Assembly: GCF_012952295.1 (NCBI RefSeq)
Contig: NZ_JABBCH010000001.1
Location: 620,001-684,000, forward strand
Origin: Crystallibacter degradans
Lineage (GTDB): Bacteria; Actinomycetota; Actinomycetes; Actinomycetales; Micrococcaceae
Reading direction: 5' to 3'
Length of the DNA: 64,000 bases
The position numbers were made by a program, and so were the translations under genes. The notes beneath the pieces were generated by a model that did no database searches, was not told where the DNA came from, and saw nothing but the letters and a program-made list of their open reading frames with translations. Positions 7,554 to 16,391 of the stretch are shown here, piece by piece (the first letter of the stretch is position 1; each line of letters opens with the position of its first letter).

Positions 7554-8300
7554 TTAGGCTTGGCCGGCGAGCACCGGGACGGAGCTCAGCGGCCAGTTCT
7601 TGAAGGTTTTAGGCCGCGGGGGCGCATAGGTGCGGATTTTCGACGTCGTTAATCCCATCCGAACCAGGGATTCCGCGATCGTGACGGCGGCAGCAACGCC
7701 GTCGACAACGGGCACTCCGGTCCGCTCGATCACCCGCTCGGTGAGGCCGGCCATGCCGCCGCAGCCCAGGCAGATCACTTCCGCCTTGTCCTGGGCGACG
7801 GCGATGGCGGCTTCCGCGACGATGGCGTTGACGGCCGCGTCCGGATCTTCCTCCAGGCCCAGGACGGACATGCCGCTGGCGCGGACGGAGGCGCAGCGGG
7901 CGTCCAGTCCGGCGAGCTTGAGCCGGTCCTCGATGAGCGGGACGGTGCGGTCCAGGGTGGTCACCACGGAGTACTTGTGGCCGAGGAACTGCGCGGTGCT
8001 GGCGGCGGCTTCGGTGATATCCACGACCGGGACGTCCAGGATTTCCTGGAGCCCCTCGCGGCCGTGCTCGCCGTAGCCGGCCTGAATGACGGCGTCGAAC
8101 GGCTCCGGGTAGTTGCGGACCGTTTCCATCACGGCGATGGCGGCCAGGTAGCTTTCATAGTTGCCCTCGACCGAGTCCGCGCCGAAGAGCGGAGTCAGCG
8201 CGACGATCTCGGTTCCCGGCGACGCCACGGCGGCCGCCTGCCGCCCGATGGCTTCGGTCATGGACTCGGTGGTGTTCACATTCACGACGAGGATGCGCAC
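7554..8300 (-). CDS. Asp/Glu/hydantoin (allantoin) racemase family protein
   Basis: A 248-residue racemase that should interconvert enantiomers of 5-substituted hydantoins or allantoin so that the stereospecific hydrolase can use both. It opens MRILVVNVNTTESMTEAI, the hydantoin-racemase N-terminus (usually N-P/V-N-T). The two catalytic cysteines can be assigned to the AGYGE region and to VICLGCGGMAGL near residue 180. The first half lacks the usual Cys: the family pattern is A-C-F-x-D, and here the residues read QAGYGEHG, so the first catalytic Cys appears to be replaced by Gly/Tyr. That could change the reaction to isomerase or decarboxylase chemistry. It lies between the permease and allantoinase genes with short gaps, probably in one operon. 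Confidence 0.78.
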   Translation of the reverse strand: MRILVVNVNTTESMTEAIGRQAAAVASPGTEIVALTPLFGADSVEGNYESYLAAIAVMETVRNYPEPFDAVIQAGYGEHGREGLQEILDVPVVDITEAAASTAQFLGHKYSVVTTLDRTVPLIEDRLKLAGLDARCASVRASGMSVLGLEEDPDAAVNAIVAEAAIAVAQDKAEVICLGCGGMAGLTERVIERTGVPVVDGVAAAVTIAESLVRMGLTTSKIRTYAPPRPKTFKNWPLSSVPVLAGQA

Positions 8301-8345
8301 AGTAATTCTCCTGCTGGATAGGGATTGGTCGTTGGTAGTGAACGG

Positions 8346-9830
8346 TTAGTGAACGCTGGCGACGGCGAGTGCTTCGCCGTCGACGTCGCGGAAGCGTGCC
8401 TTGCGGTCGGCCACGATCAGGTAGAAGACCGCAGCCAGGCCGGCGCCGAAGAACCAGGAGAAACCGGCGACGGCGCTGAAGGCGGGAGCCAAGGCCAGGA
8501 TGATCGCGATGACGGAGGCCGGAACCAGGGCGATGATGGCCCGCGGGTTGACGCCGCGCTTGTAGTGGTACTCGCCGTTGGCTGCCTCGGTGTACAGGTG
8601 CGGGACGTTGATCTGCGCCTTCCGGATGATCCAGTAGTCGGCCATGATGACGCCGAAGATCGGGCCGAGGATGGCGCCGAGGCCGCCCAGGAAGTACACG
8701 ATCACTACCGGGTTGTTGTAGAGGTTCCAGGGCAGGATGACCAGGCCGATGACGGCGCTGACAATTGCGGCCGAGCGGAAGTTTAGGCGGCGCGGGAAGA
8801 GGTTGGTGAACATGTAGATCGGTGCCACGAAGTTGGCCATCAGGTTCACCGCGACGGTGAGCACCAGCAACGCGAGGCAGGCCAGCACCAGGAAGAACGT
8901 GTTGGGGATGGTCTGCACGATGTCGGACGGGCTCTCGATGATCTGCCCGTTGATCTTGAACTGCGCACCCGCAAGTACGACGACGATGGCGCCGAAGAAG
9001 AGCATGTTCAGCGGGATGCCGACGAAGTTGCCGCGGGTGATGGCCTTCTTGCTGGTGGCCGAGCGGGTGAAGTCGCAGAAGTTCAGGACGAACGTGCCGT
9101 AGATGGCGATCCAGAGGGCGCCGCCCACGAAGATCTGCCGCCACATCTCGCCGCCGGTCAGGCTCTCGTTGGTGGAGAGGGCGATGGAGCCGCCGGCCTC
9201 GATGAACATCCAGACCGCAATGGCCAGCATGGTGACGAGGATGACGGGGCCGGCGAAGGCCTCGTACTTGCGGATCATTTCCATGCCGAAGCTGACAATG
9301 ATGACCTGCAGGATCCAGAGCGCCACGAAGGAGATCCAGCCCAGGGTGGACATGCCGAGGAAGTTGTTGGTGTCCAGCGGTGCCAGCCCGGGGAACATGG
9401 CCGTCAGCATCACCCGCAGGACCACGGAGGCCAGGTAGGTCTGGACGCCGAACCAGGCGATGGCCACGCCGCCACGGGCGACGGCGGCAAGCTGCGCGCC
9501 GTGGATGCCGAAGGCAATGCGGCTCATGACCGGGAAGGGAACACCGGTCTTCTCCCCCATGAAGCCGGAGAGGCTCAGGAGCAGGAAGAGCAGCACCGCG
9601 CCGACGAGGAACGCCAGCAGGATCTGCCACGCTCCCAACCCCAGGGCGAACAGCCCGATGGCGAAGGCGTAGTTGCCGAGGCTGTGGACGTCATTGGCCC
9701 ACAAAGTGAAAATGTTGTAGGCCGACCACGTGCGGCCTGCCTTTTTGGTGGGTGCCAGATCCTCGTTGTAAAGGCGCGGGCTCAGGGGCAGTGCGGTCGA
9801 CGTTGACCTCTGGTCCTGGAGTGCAGTCAT
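8346..9830 (-). CDS. NCS1 family nucleobase/hydantoin/allantoin permease
   Basis: A 494-residue, twelve-helix symporter of the NCS1 family, which takes up hydantoins, allantoin, uracil or cytosine with Na+ or H+. The signature TWSAYNIFTLWANDVHSLGN closely follows the helix-1 motif of the hydantoin transporter Mhp1 and of PucI-type allantoin permeases. A further mark is GVPFPVMSRIAFGIHGAQLA after helix 2. First gene of the minus-strand ureide operon, which fits substrate import for the racemase and allantoinase behind it. ATG at 9830 follows CAGGTAGAA. Two GntR-type inverted repeats lie just upstream (9840-9877), so expression is probably controlled by the GntR protein at 10290. Confidence 0.9.
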   Translation of the reverse strand: MTALQDQRSTSTALPLSPRLYNEDLAPTKKAGRTWSAYNIFTLWANDVHSLGNYAFAIGLFALGLGAWQILLAFLVGAVLLFLLLSLSGFMGEKTGVPFPVMSRIAFGIHGAQLAAVARGGVAIAWFGVQTYLASVVLRVMLTAMFPGLAPLDTNNFLGMSTLGWISFVALWILQVIIVSFGMEMIRKYEAFAGPVILVTMLAIAVWMFIEAGGSIALSTNESLTGGEMWRQIFVGGALWIAIYGTFVLNFCDFTRSATSKKAITRGNFVGIPLNMLFFGAIVVVLAGAQFKINGQIIESPSDIVQTIPNTFFLVLACLALLVLTVAVNLMANFVAPIYMFTNLFPRRLNFRSAAIVSAVIGLVILPWNLYNNPVVIVYFLGGLGAILGPIFGVIMADYWIIRKAQINVPHLYTEAANGEYHYKRGVNPRAIIALVPASVIAIILALAPAFSAVAGFSWFFGAGLAAVFYLIVADRKARFRDVDGEALAVASVH

Positions 9831-9839
9831 TTCTACCTG

Positions 9840-9877
9840 TTTTCATATTGTGGAAAATTGTTTTCAGGAATTGAAAC
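9840..9877. promoter_or_regulatory. Two tandem GntR-type operator candidates before the NCS1 gene
   Basis: Site one, 9840-9857, is TTTTC-N8-GAAAA and contains TTTCATATTGTGGAAA. Site two, 9862-9876, is TTTCA-N5-TGAAA. They start 10 bases from the permease ATG, a position suited to repression. Site one is 15/16 identical to the reverse complement of the sequence at 11053-11068 before the FAH gene, which ties both transcription units to one regulator. Confidence 0.6.
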
Positions 9878-10190
9878 AAGGTTATGGGTGACACCAATCA
9901 CAGTCAAGGAACCGGAGGACCCAGTCAATGCCCCGTCGGCGGGCTGACGCGGGATCACGGCGTTGGTATGCCAATAAAGCCCAAAATCGCCGCTGTTCAA
10001 GGCCAGGAAGCGGATTGAGCCCGCTGCCGGACAGGGGCACAGCGGTGGTGCGCACGACGGAAAGTGGGTCTCCGGACAGAAGGGAGCGACCGCCGTCGTT
10101 GTTCGCCTGATCGCTCCTCGGGGCCGCCGCTCGATGTGCACAGGAAGGCGCACGATTTTGTTTGACCCTGATCAGCGGCAGCACTATGAT

Positions 10191-10217
10191 TTTGGGATCC
10201 CAACTCGGTATCCCAAA
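10191..10217. promoter_or_regulatory. Inverted repeat upstream of gntR, possible autoregulatory site
   Basis: TTTGGGAT at 10191-10198 pairs with ATCCCAAA at 10210-10217. The left part also forms a perfect 12-bp palindrome, TTGGGATCCCAA, at 10192-10203. It lies about 75 bases before the GntR start. It differs from the TTTC/GAAA sites, so it may bind a different factor. Confidence 0.4.
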
Positions 10218-10289
10218 GGCTTTTCTGCGGCCAGCAGGTTGGATTCCTGCTCCAATCGCTTGGGCCCGCATTGCAGTTTTGGAGATCGG

Positions 10290-10985
10290 ATGGAGAAAAC
10301 GATGAGCCGCACAGATGGAGCCCCCGAAAAGGACAAACCGCTTCGGGATACTGTGCGCGATGCGATCCGTTCGAGGATTTTCGAAGGCCGCTATGTCCCC
10401 GGCACCCCGCTGGTGGAACGCGACCTCGCCGCGGAGTTCCACGTCTCCCGCCTTCCGGTCCGCGAGGCACTGCGGATGCTCCGCCAGGAAGGTCTGGTGA
10501 GCGACCGCGGGGCCCGCGGTGCGGAAGTGAGCAGCCTGAGCGAAAAGGACGTCGAAGACCTCTTTGCCGTCCGGCATTCCCTGGAAGTGCTGGCCTGCCG
10601 GCTCGCGGCGGTCCGTGCAACCCCCGAAGACCTGGACCGGCTGAAGGGCTATCTCGACGAAGCCGAACGCCATTTCGCCAAGGGTTCGCTGCTTGTAGCC
10701 CTCCGCACCAACAGCGGCTTCCATCAGGAAATAGCCCGGATTGCCGACAATGACTTCCTGCGGACCGCCTTGGAACCGCTGCAGGGGCGGATGAACTGGC
10801 TGCTCCGCTACGCCACCGACCTGCCCGAACTGATCGAGGAACACCGCGACCTCTGGGCAGCTATTGCCAGCGGCGATCCGGAGCAGGCAGGCGCGCAGTC
10901 CGCGCACCATGTCGAGAAATACCACGACCAGTTCCCCGACGATTACCGCAAGGCCCTGCAGGAACAGCAACGGCAGAACCCCTGA
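10290..10985 (+). CDS. GntR family regulator, FadR/FCD subfamily
   Basis: A 231-residue transcription regulator. Residues about 18-85 are the winged helix: LRDTVRDAIRSRIFEGRYVP, GTPLVERDLAAEFHVSRLPV and REALRMLRQEGLV, the GntR signature. The C-terminal 140 residues fit an all-helical FCD ligand domain, with metal-type residues in RHSLEVLACR, NSGFHQEIARIADN and EHRDLWAAI. FCD regulators bind small acids or ureides and normally repress neighbouring catabolic genes. Two starts are plausible: ATG 10290 (GGAG five bases before) and ATG 10302 (GGAG six bases before); I give the longer. Position between the two arms of the locus and the shared palindromes make it the likely local regulator. Confidence 0.9.
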   Translation: MEKTMSRTDGAPEKDKPLRDTVRDAIRSRIFEGRYVPGTPLVERDLAAEFHVSRLPVREALRMLRQEGLVSDRGARGAEVSSLSEKDVEDLFAVRHSLEVLACRLAAVRATPEDLDRLKGYLDEAERHFAKGSLLVALRTNSGFHQEIARIADNDFLRTALEPLQGRMNWLLRYATDLPELIEEHRDLWAAIASGDPEQAGAQSAHHVEKYHDQFPDDYRKALQEQQRQNP

Positions 10986-11051
10986 AGCTTCGGAAAACTT
11001 GACGCACCAGCCGTCGCTGGATAAAGTCGCTCTACCGTGTAGCGAGAATTA

Positions 11052-11076
11052 GTTTCCACATTATGAAATAGGAAAC
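11052..11076. promoter_or_regulatory. GntR-type operator candidate before the FAH gene
   Basis: TTTCCACATTATGAAA at 11053-11068 is the reverse complement, with one mismatch, of the site in front of the NCS1 permease at 9841-9856. It is nested in a wider perfect repeat GTTTCC (11052-11057) and GGAAAC (11071-11076). It lies about 90 bases before the FAH start, at a normal promoter distance. Confidence 0.6.
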
Positions 11077-11161
11077 GCAGGCGGCTCAATGCTTGCCGAC
11101 GGCATGCCGGCTCGGTTCGGTTGCCCGGCGCGGATCCCAGACCACAGCGAAAGGACCCCGC

Positions 11162-12037
11162 ATGAAAGTTATGCGCATCGGCGAAGCCGGACAGGAAGTA
11201 CCCATCTTCGTCTCCACGGAGGGGCAGGCATACGACCTGCGGCCGGTCACCGCCGATATCGACGTGGCATTCCTGGAAAGCTGGGCGCACCGGCTGGACG
11301 AGCTGCCGCTTGAGGCCTTGGCACCCTTTGACTCTGCCGGCCTGCGCATCGGCGCACCGATTGCCCGACCCGGCGCAGTGCTTGGCATCGGCCTGAACTA
11401 TGCCGGCCACGCTGCCGAATCCGGCAACCCCATTCCCGAGCGGCCCATCGTCTTCTACAAGCACCCCAACACCGTGATCGGGCCAAACGACGACGTCGTC
11501 ATCCCGCCCCGCGCCGAAAAGGTCGACTGGGAGGTGGAGCTGGGCGTGGTGATCGGCCGGCGCGCCAGCTACCTCGCTTCCCCGGCCGACGCGGCCGCCT
11601 GCATCGCCGGCTACGTGCTGGCCAACGACATCTCGGAGCGCGAGTTCCAACTGGAGCACTCGGGTGTGCAATGGACATTGGGCAAGTCCTGCCCCACGTT
11701 CACTCCCATCGGGCCGTGGCTTGTCCCCGCAGCTGAAGTCCACGCCGTGGCCGGTGATGCCAGCGTGCGCCTGCAGACCTGGGTCAACGGCAATCCGCGG
11801 CAGGACAGCTCTACTGCCGACATGGTTTTCGACGCCGCCGAGCTGGTGTACCGACTGTCCCAGTACATGGTGCTGGAGCCCGGAGACCTTATCAACACCG
11901 GCACTCCGGAAGGCGTCGCCATGTCCGGACGCTTCCCCTACCTTCAGGAGGGCGACACCCTAAAGCTTGCCGGTGGAATCCTGGGCGAGCAGGAGTCCAA
12001 AGTGCTCCAGCACCAATTGGTTGTGCCGAAGAACTAA
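11162..12037 (+). CDS. Fumarylacetoacetate hydrolase (FAH) family protein
   Basis: A 291-residue member of the FAH fold. The core begins around residue 72 with GIGLNYAGHAAESGNPIPER, then PIVFYKHPNTVIGPND; metal-binding acidic residues lie in VDWEVELGVVIGRR and GYVLANDISERE, and the closing motif is GDLINTGTPEGVA. These are typical of hydratase/hydrolase/decarboxylase enzymes acting on 2-oxo or 2,4-dioxo acids. Many are annotated, often without proof, as ureidoglycolate lyases or 2-hydroxyhepta-2,4-diene-1,7-dioate isomerases. Here the linked allantoinase and shared operator make a role in ureide breakdown possible but unproven. ATG 11162 follows GAAAGGA; upstream in-frame codons are not conserved-looking. 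Confidence 0.85.
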   Translation: MKVMRIGEAGQEVPIFVSTEGQAYDLRPVTADIDVAFLESWAHRLDELPLEALAPFDSAGLRIGAPIARPGAVLGIGLNYAGHAAESGNPIPERPIVFYKHPNTVIGPNDDVVIPPRAEKVDWEVELGVVIGRRASYLASPADAAACIAGYVLANDISEREFQLEHSGVQWTLGKSCPTFTPIGPWLVPAAEVHAVAGDASVRLQTWVNGNPRQDSSTADMVFDAAELVYRLSQYMVLEPGDLINTGTPEGVAMSGRFPYLQEGDTLKLAGGILGEQESKVLQHQLVVPKN

Positions 12038-12156
12038 CTGCCTGAATTCCTTGACACTGTCGACCTCTGCGTATGAACTGAGGGCCAGAGTGTGGGGCCT
12101 ACATGGCGACGGTGCCGGGTAGACCCCGCCATTCCGCGTAACGGCAGGAGCAGGCC

Positions 12157-13500
12157 ATGATCGCCCTTCACACCGCGATAGCCATCATCGTCATCATCCT
12201 GCTCATCATCAAGGTCAAGGTGGACCCGGTGATCTCGCTGATCATCGGCTCGCTCTACCTCGGCCTCGCCACCGGCGTCGGTTTTACGGGGACAATCGTG
12301 GCGATCGCCACCGGTTTCGGCGAAATCATGGGCGAGGTCGGCCTGCTTATCGGTTTCGGGGTGCTCATCGGGGCGATGCTCCATGCGATCGGTGCCTTCG
12401 GCAAGATGGTGACGATGCTCGTCAACGGTGTCGGTGCACGCCGGCTCCCGTACGCGTTGACGGCGGCGATGTCGACCATCTTCCCCTCGATTTACGTGGA
12501 CGTACAGGTTGTGCTGGCCTCTCCGGTGGCGCGCTCGAGCGGGCCCCTTATCGGCCGGACCGGTTTGCCGCACATGGCCGGTGCACTCGGGACCGGGATC
12601 TTCGCCGGCTACGTTTTCGTGATCCCGGGACTGGCCGCAGTCTCCATCGCGGGCCTGATGGACATTCCATTGGGTCTCTGGCTGGTCTACGGCCTCGTGC
12701 TCGGACCGTTGACCGCGATCGTGACGACCTTGATCTTCCAATGGCTCCTGCGCGGGCGCTACTGGAAGGCGGACAAGGACGAAGAAGTCGATGAGGCGAT
12801 GGTCGAACTGGAGACCACCGAACTGGTCGAGAAGGACGCCAAAACTCCCCCGCTGTTCGTCTGCTTGCTACCCATTCTCGTGCCGCTGGTGATGATCGCC
12901 TTTGGCGCCTTCGCGCAACTGTTCGGGTTCTCCAACGACTTCATCGCTTTCCTCGGCGACGCCAACTTCGCGCTCTTCGTCGGCCTGCTCGGTGCCTACG
13001 TGCTTTGCAGGCGCACTCTGGGCTCGAAGGGCACAGAAACCGCAATGAGCGAAGGATTCCACACCACCGGTGAGATCCTGCTCATCACCGGCATCGGCGG
13101 GTCGCTGGGCGCCGTCATCGGGGAGACCGGGCTCGACACGATCCTGGCCGACCTCTTCACGGCCGACGCCGCGGCGCCGGTCATCCTCAGCATCTTGCTC
13201 GCCTGGGTCATCGCCGCAGTGCTGCACTTAGCAATCGGGTCCGTGTCAGTGGCTGCCATCGCGGCCGCCGGGATCATCGGCCCTGTACTCGGGTCGATCA
13301 GCGTCCCGCCGATCGTCATCGGCCTCGCCATTGCCTCGGGCGCGATGTTCGCTCTTCAGGTCAACAGCAACTTCTTCTGGATGTTCAAGTCGCTTCTCGG
13401 ACTGTCCACTCAAGGAACGTTCAAGACGCTGACGATGGTCACCTCCATCGCCTCGGTAGTCTCGCTGCCGATGGTCATGGCGGTGGCGCTCATCGCCTAG
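12157..13500 (+). CDS. GntP family permease
   Basis: A 447-residue polytopic carrier of the GntP group, which brings in gluconate or related hydroxy acids such as glycerate with protons. Family marks include the early loop GFGVLIGAMLHAIGAFGKMV, YVDVQVVLASPVARSSG, FVIPGLAAVSIAG and the C-terminal IGSVSVAAIAAAGIIGPVL. It follows the FAH gene by about 120 bases. A TTGACA at 12051 with TATGAA 15 bases further could be its own weak promoter. In a ureide locus it might take up an organic-acid partner or product, but the true substrate cannot be read from sequence. GCAGGAG precedes the ATG. Confidence 0.85.
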   Translation: MIALHTAIAIIVIILLIIKVKVDPVISLIIGSLYLGLATGVGFTGTIVAIATGFGEIMGEVGLLIGFGVLIGAMLHAIGAFGKMVTMLVNGVGARRLPYALTAAMSTIFPSIYVDVQVVLASPVARSSGPLIGRTGLPHMAGALGTGIFAGYVFVIPGLAAVSIAGLMDIPLGLWLVYGLVLGPLTAIVTTLIFQWLLRGRYWKADKDEEVDEAMVELETTELVEKDAKTPPLFVCLLPILVPLVMIAFGAFAQLFGFSNDFIAFLGDANFALFVGLLGAYVLCRRTLGSKGTETAMSEGFHTTGEILLITGIGGSLGAVIGETGLDTILADLFTADAAAPVILSILLAWVIAAVLHLAIGSVSVAAIAAAGIIGPVLGSISVPPIVIGLAIASGAMFALQVNSNFFWMFKSLLGLSTQGTFKTLTMVTSIASVVSLPMVMAVALIA

Positions 13501-13504
13501 ATCC

Positions 13505-13730
13505 GGTGCGCCGGTTCACCCGGCAGCAGCGCCGCGATGGCATGGCCCGCGCCGGTGGGCTTTGCGAGCTGGAAGCCGGGTTCCGCCGTCGTTGTTCGCG
13601 TCCTTGCCGAGCACGGCGATCATTTCTACCCGTGGTCCCGCGGTGGTGCGACTTCGCTGCAGAACTTTGTGGCTGCACCTGCCGTCGGTCAACGGCACTC
13701 GTTGCGGAATAATCTACGGGCAGCCAACGT
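13505..13730 (+). pseudogene. HNH endonuclease C-terminal remnant, frameshifted
   Basis: One frame reads RFTRQQRRDGMARAGGLCEL; another, further on, reads AEHGDHFYPWSRGGATSLQN followed by FVAA, which is the HNH part of a small actinobacterial nuclease type. A frameshift near 13570-13600 separates the two, and there is no N-terminal part or start. The sequence decays after 13690. It differs from the HNH module of the intact DUF222 protein at 50384, so it is not a copy of that gene. Confidence 0.75.
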
Positions 13731-13770
13731 GTAAACCATCCGGCCTCCGGCAGCGCGTGAGTCGCACGAC

Positions 13771-13807
13771 GAAGCGGCGGGCCACCGTTCTGGTGACCCG
13801 CCGCTTC
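13771..13807. terminator. Strong hairpin at the end of the GH3 gene
   Basis: GAAGCGGCGGG plus CACC pairs with GGTG plus CCCGCCGCTTC across the loop GTTCT, a 15-pair stem with one mismatch. It begins 18 bases after the stop of the minus-strand GH3 gene. No U-tract follows, as is common in high-GC actinobacteria. Confidence 0.65.
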
Positions 13808-13824
13808 AGTGGAAGGAGAAAGCG

Positions 13825-16152
13825 TTACTCCTTGTAGCTGAGGCCGAAACCGTAGGGGAAGAGCGCCCCGTCGTCGGTCTCGTCATAGCCCGGGGTGTCG
13901 CTGTTCTGCTGGAGGATCGCCTCACGGGTTCCGGCCAGCGCGAAGGGCATGCGGCCCTGCGGGTTGAACTCGCCCGAGACGACGTCCATGAGCGCCGCGG
14001 TGGAGTTGCCGAAGTTGGCGAGGATCGCACCGGCGTCGCGCAGGCCGCTGGCCTCATCGAGCACGAACGGCTGGCGGAAGTAGATGTCGAGGACAGTGTT
14101 CTCGGCGCCGACCTCGGTCATCACCTGCTGCACCGCGTCGAGCGACGGGGTGACCTCCCACGACTCGGCGTCCTTCATCCCGGTGAAGTCGAGTGTGCTC
14201 GACTCCCACGGGAAGGAGCCGCCGAAGCGCAGCCCGTCATCGGTGCACGCGCCACCGCCGTTGACCACGCATGCGTCTGCTGCGCCGTACGGGCTCTGCC
14301 CGTCGAGGCCCTCGATGGCGCTCGGATTGGTGTGCTCGGGGTTGAGGCCCGTGGCGGGGTCGTTGCTGACGTAGCTGCCGGTGTTGACGTTCCGTGCGGT
14401 CATCGAGATGAGCGCGACGTCGGCGTCCGCAGCAGTGCGCTGCTCGGCCGGGTCGTTGCCGTCGATGACGTCATAGCCGGAGGCCGCAACTTCCTCGGCG
14501 TCGACGTTGCCGAGGACGTACACGGTCTCGCCGCCGTCGAGCGGGAGCACGGAGTCGCCGTCGATCTCCTGGTTCTGCAGGAGCACGGTGGACTTGCGCT
14601 GCAGATCGAGAGCGACCTCACGGTTCTCGTCGCTGCCGACGGTCGAGTCGGCGACCGACGGGTCGACGTACGGGTCCTCGAACAGGCCCATCTCGAACAT
14701 CGGGGCGAGAAGTCGCTCCGCGGCGAGGTCCACGCGGTCTTCGGTCACAAGGCCGGTCTTGACGAGGTCGGTGATCGTCTGCACCTCGTTGAACCCGGAG
14801 AGGGTGTCCGTGCCGCCGTTGATGGCCGCGGCGACGCGCTCAGGAACGGTAGCGTCCTCGAGGCCCCACGCACGGTCGTTGATGATGCCGGTATCGGAGT
14901 TGACATAGCCGTCGAAGCCCATCTGGTCGCGCAGCAGGCCGTTGACGATCTGGTCGGAGAAGGCCATGCCGACCTCGTCGTAGTCCACGCCCTCGTACGT
15001 GACGTCGACCGGCACGCCGTAGTACGGCATGATCGACGAGACTCCGGCCTCGATGGCGGCCTCGAAGGGCTTGAGGTGGTAGCCGAAGGCATCCCCGGGG
15101 TAGACCTGCGCCTTGCCGAAGGCGTAGTGCGGGTCCAGGCCGAGCTCCTGCGGGCCGCCGCCCGGGAAGTGCTTCATCGTGAGAGCGACGTCGGTCTCTG
15201 CGCTCAGGGAGTTGCCGTCCTTGCCGACCTCACCCTGGAGCGACTCCACGAGCTCACCCATGATGTTCGCGCCCAGGTCGGCGTCCTCGGTGAACGTCTC
15301 GTGCGTGCGGTACCAGCGCGGCTCGGTCGACAGGTCGGCCATGTAGCCGTACATGCCACGCAGGCCGATGGAGGACCATTCGTCGCCCATGACGCCGGCG
15401 AACTCCTCGACGACGGACATGTCGCCATCGGTCGCCTCGCCGGTGGCCTTCGCCTGCTCGCCGAGGGCGGCCGCGGCGATGCCGGCTTCCTTGGGGAACG
15501 CGGAGAATGCACCGGATGCCTCGTTAATGCCGGCCCTGGCCTGGGGGTCGATGTGGTTGCGGGCGTTCGACTTGTACAGCACTGGGATGCCGAGGCGGGT
15601 GGCCTCGCTCAGCTCCTGGATGTCGTTCATGAACGTCGCCGCCTCGCCCGGGGTGACTCGCACGTTGGTCCCGAAGCCGCCGCCGCTGGGCTGGCAGGCA
15701 CCGCGCTCGCCGCTGTCGACGACGTTGCGGAAGATGAACCGGTGCATCTTCTGGGTGTCGATGTAGTCGACGGCCGTGTCGGGTACGGTGCCGAACTTGC
15801 CCGTCGCCGGGTCGCACGAGGCGTTCACCGTATCGATGAGCATGAGGCCCGCCTTCTCCTCAAGGGTCATCTGCCCGACGAGATCGGCGACTCGAGCATC
15901 GACCGGCTTTCGCCAGTCCTCGTAGACGTCAAGCTTGCCGTTGCCATTCAGGTCCTTGAACTGGCGCCCCTTGACCGTGATGATCTTCTTGGCACGCGTC
16001 TCCAGCGCAGCGGGCTTTCCGTGATTGCCCTCATTCGTCGACTGGGGCGCAGCGGCTACGGCGCCGGCGCCCAGGATGAAGGTCAGCGGCAGCGCAACGG
16101 CGAGGCCCACCATGCCTCGCCGTCGTCTCACGCTCGAATTGGCTGTGATCAA
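13825..16152 (-). CDS. Secreted glycoside hydrolase family 3 (beta-glucosidase/xylosidase-like)
   Basis: A 775-residue exported enzyme that should remove sugars from the non-reducing ends of beta-linked glycans. The start is taken as TTG 16152, since AAAGGAGAA lies seven bases upstream and a Sec signal peptide then follows directly: VRRRRGMVGLAVALPLTFIL, then GAGAVAAAPQ. Domain one carries VADLVGQMTLEEKAGLML; KHFPGGGPQELGLDPHYAFG contains the usual GH3 lysine-histidine pair; DGYVNSDTGIINDRAWG supplies the probable nucleophile aspartate. The C-terminal (alpha/beta)6 domain follows from about residue 500 and the fibronectin-like third domain seems absent. A longer in-frame start at 16263 would put the signal peptide internally and is less likely. 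No sugar transporter adjoins. Confidence 0.88.
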   Translation of the reverse strand: MITANSSVRRRRGMVGLAVALPLTFILGAGAVAAAPQSTNEGNHGKPAALETRAKKIITVKGRQFKDLNGNGKLDVYEDWRKPVDARVADLVGQMTLEEKAGLMLIDTVNASCDPATGKFGTVPDTAVDYIDTQKMHRFIFRNVVDSGERGACQPSGGGFGTNVRVTPGEAATFMNDIQELSEATRLGIPVLYKSNARNHIDPQARAGINEASGAFSAFPKEAGIAAAALGEQAKATGEATDGDMSVVEEFAGVMGDEWSSIGLRGMYGYMADLSTEPRWYRTHETFTEDADLGANIMGELVESLQGEVGKDGNSLSAETDVALTMKHFPGGGPQELGLDPHYAFGKAQVYPGDAFGYHLKPFEAAIEAGVSSIMPYYGVPVDVTYEGVDYDEVGMAFSDQIVNGLLRDQMGFDGYVNSDTGIINDRAWGLEDATVPERVAAAINGGTDTLSGFNEVQTITDLVKTGLVTEDRVDLAAERLLAPMFEMGLFEDPYVDPSVADSTVGSDENREVALDLQRKSTVLLQNQEIDGDSVLPLDGGETVYVLGNVDAEEVAASGYDVIDGNDPAEQRTAADADVALISMTARNVNTGSYVSNDPATGLNPEHTNPSAIEGLDGQSPYGAADACVVNGGGACTDDGLRFGGSFPWESSTLDFTGMKDAESWEVTPSLDAVQQVMTEVGAENTVLDIYFRQPFVLDEASGLRDAGAILANFGNSTAALMDVVSGEFNPQGRMPFALAGTREAILQQNSDTPGYDETDDGALFPYGFGLSYKE

Positions 16153-16391
16153 CGAAGTTCTCCTTTGAACAGACTGGGAGAGGCGTCCACTGCGGCGCGC
16201 TCCCCACGATCTACCGACGACCCGATCGCAGTCGTCGATACCCGGGCGTGTCCCGGGCATCACCCTAGTCTTGGGGAGTCTGGATACGGTACAAAGCAGT
16301 TGCCATCTGTTGCCCCGGGAATACCGAGGCTGATTTCAGCAAGATCACCGGTATCGCCATGTAGTTGGATAGCGCTGATCGAAGCAAGCGA

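Larger units (their letters stand above)
9831..10289. other. 459-bp divergent regulatory gap of the ureide locus
   Basis: No gene is seen between the permease and GntR starts. The left end holds the operator-like repeats at 9840-9877. The right part holds an inverted repeat at 10191-10217. The middle (about 9900-10180) is ordinary GC-rich sequence without a recognisable motif. Confidence 0.5.

Noticed and set aside
9882-10970. A 362-codon open frame antisense to the GntR gene
   Set aside because: It is antisense to a clear GntR regulator, crosses two operator regions, and shows Arg/Ala/Gly-rich low-information composition without any family motif.
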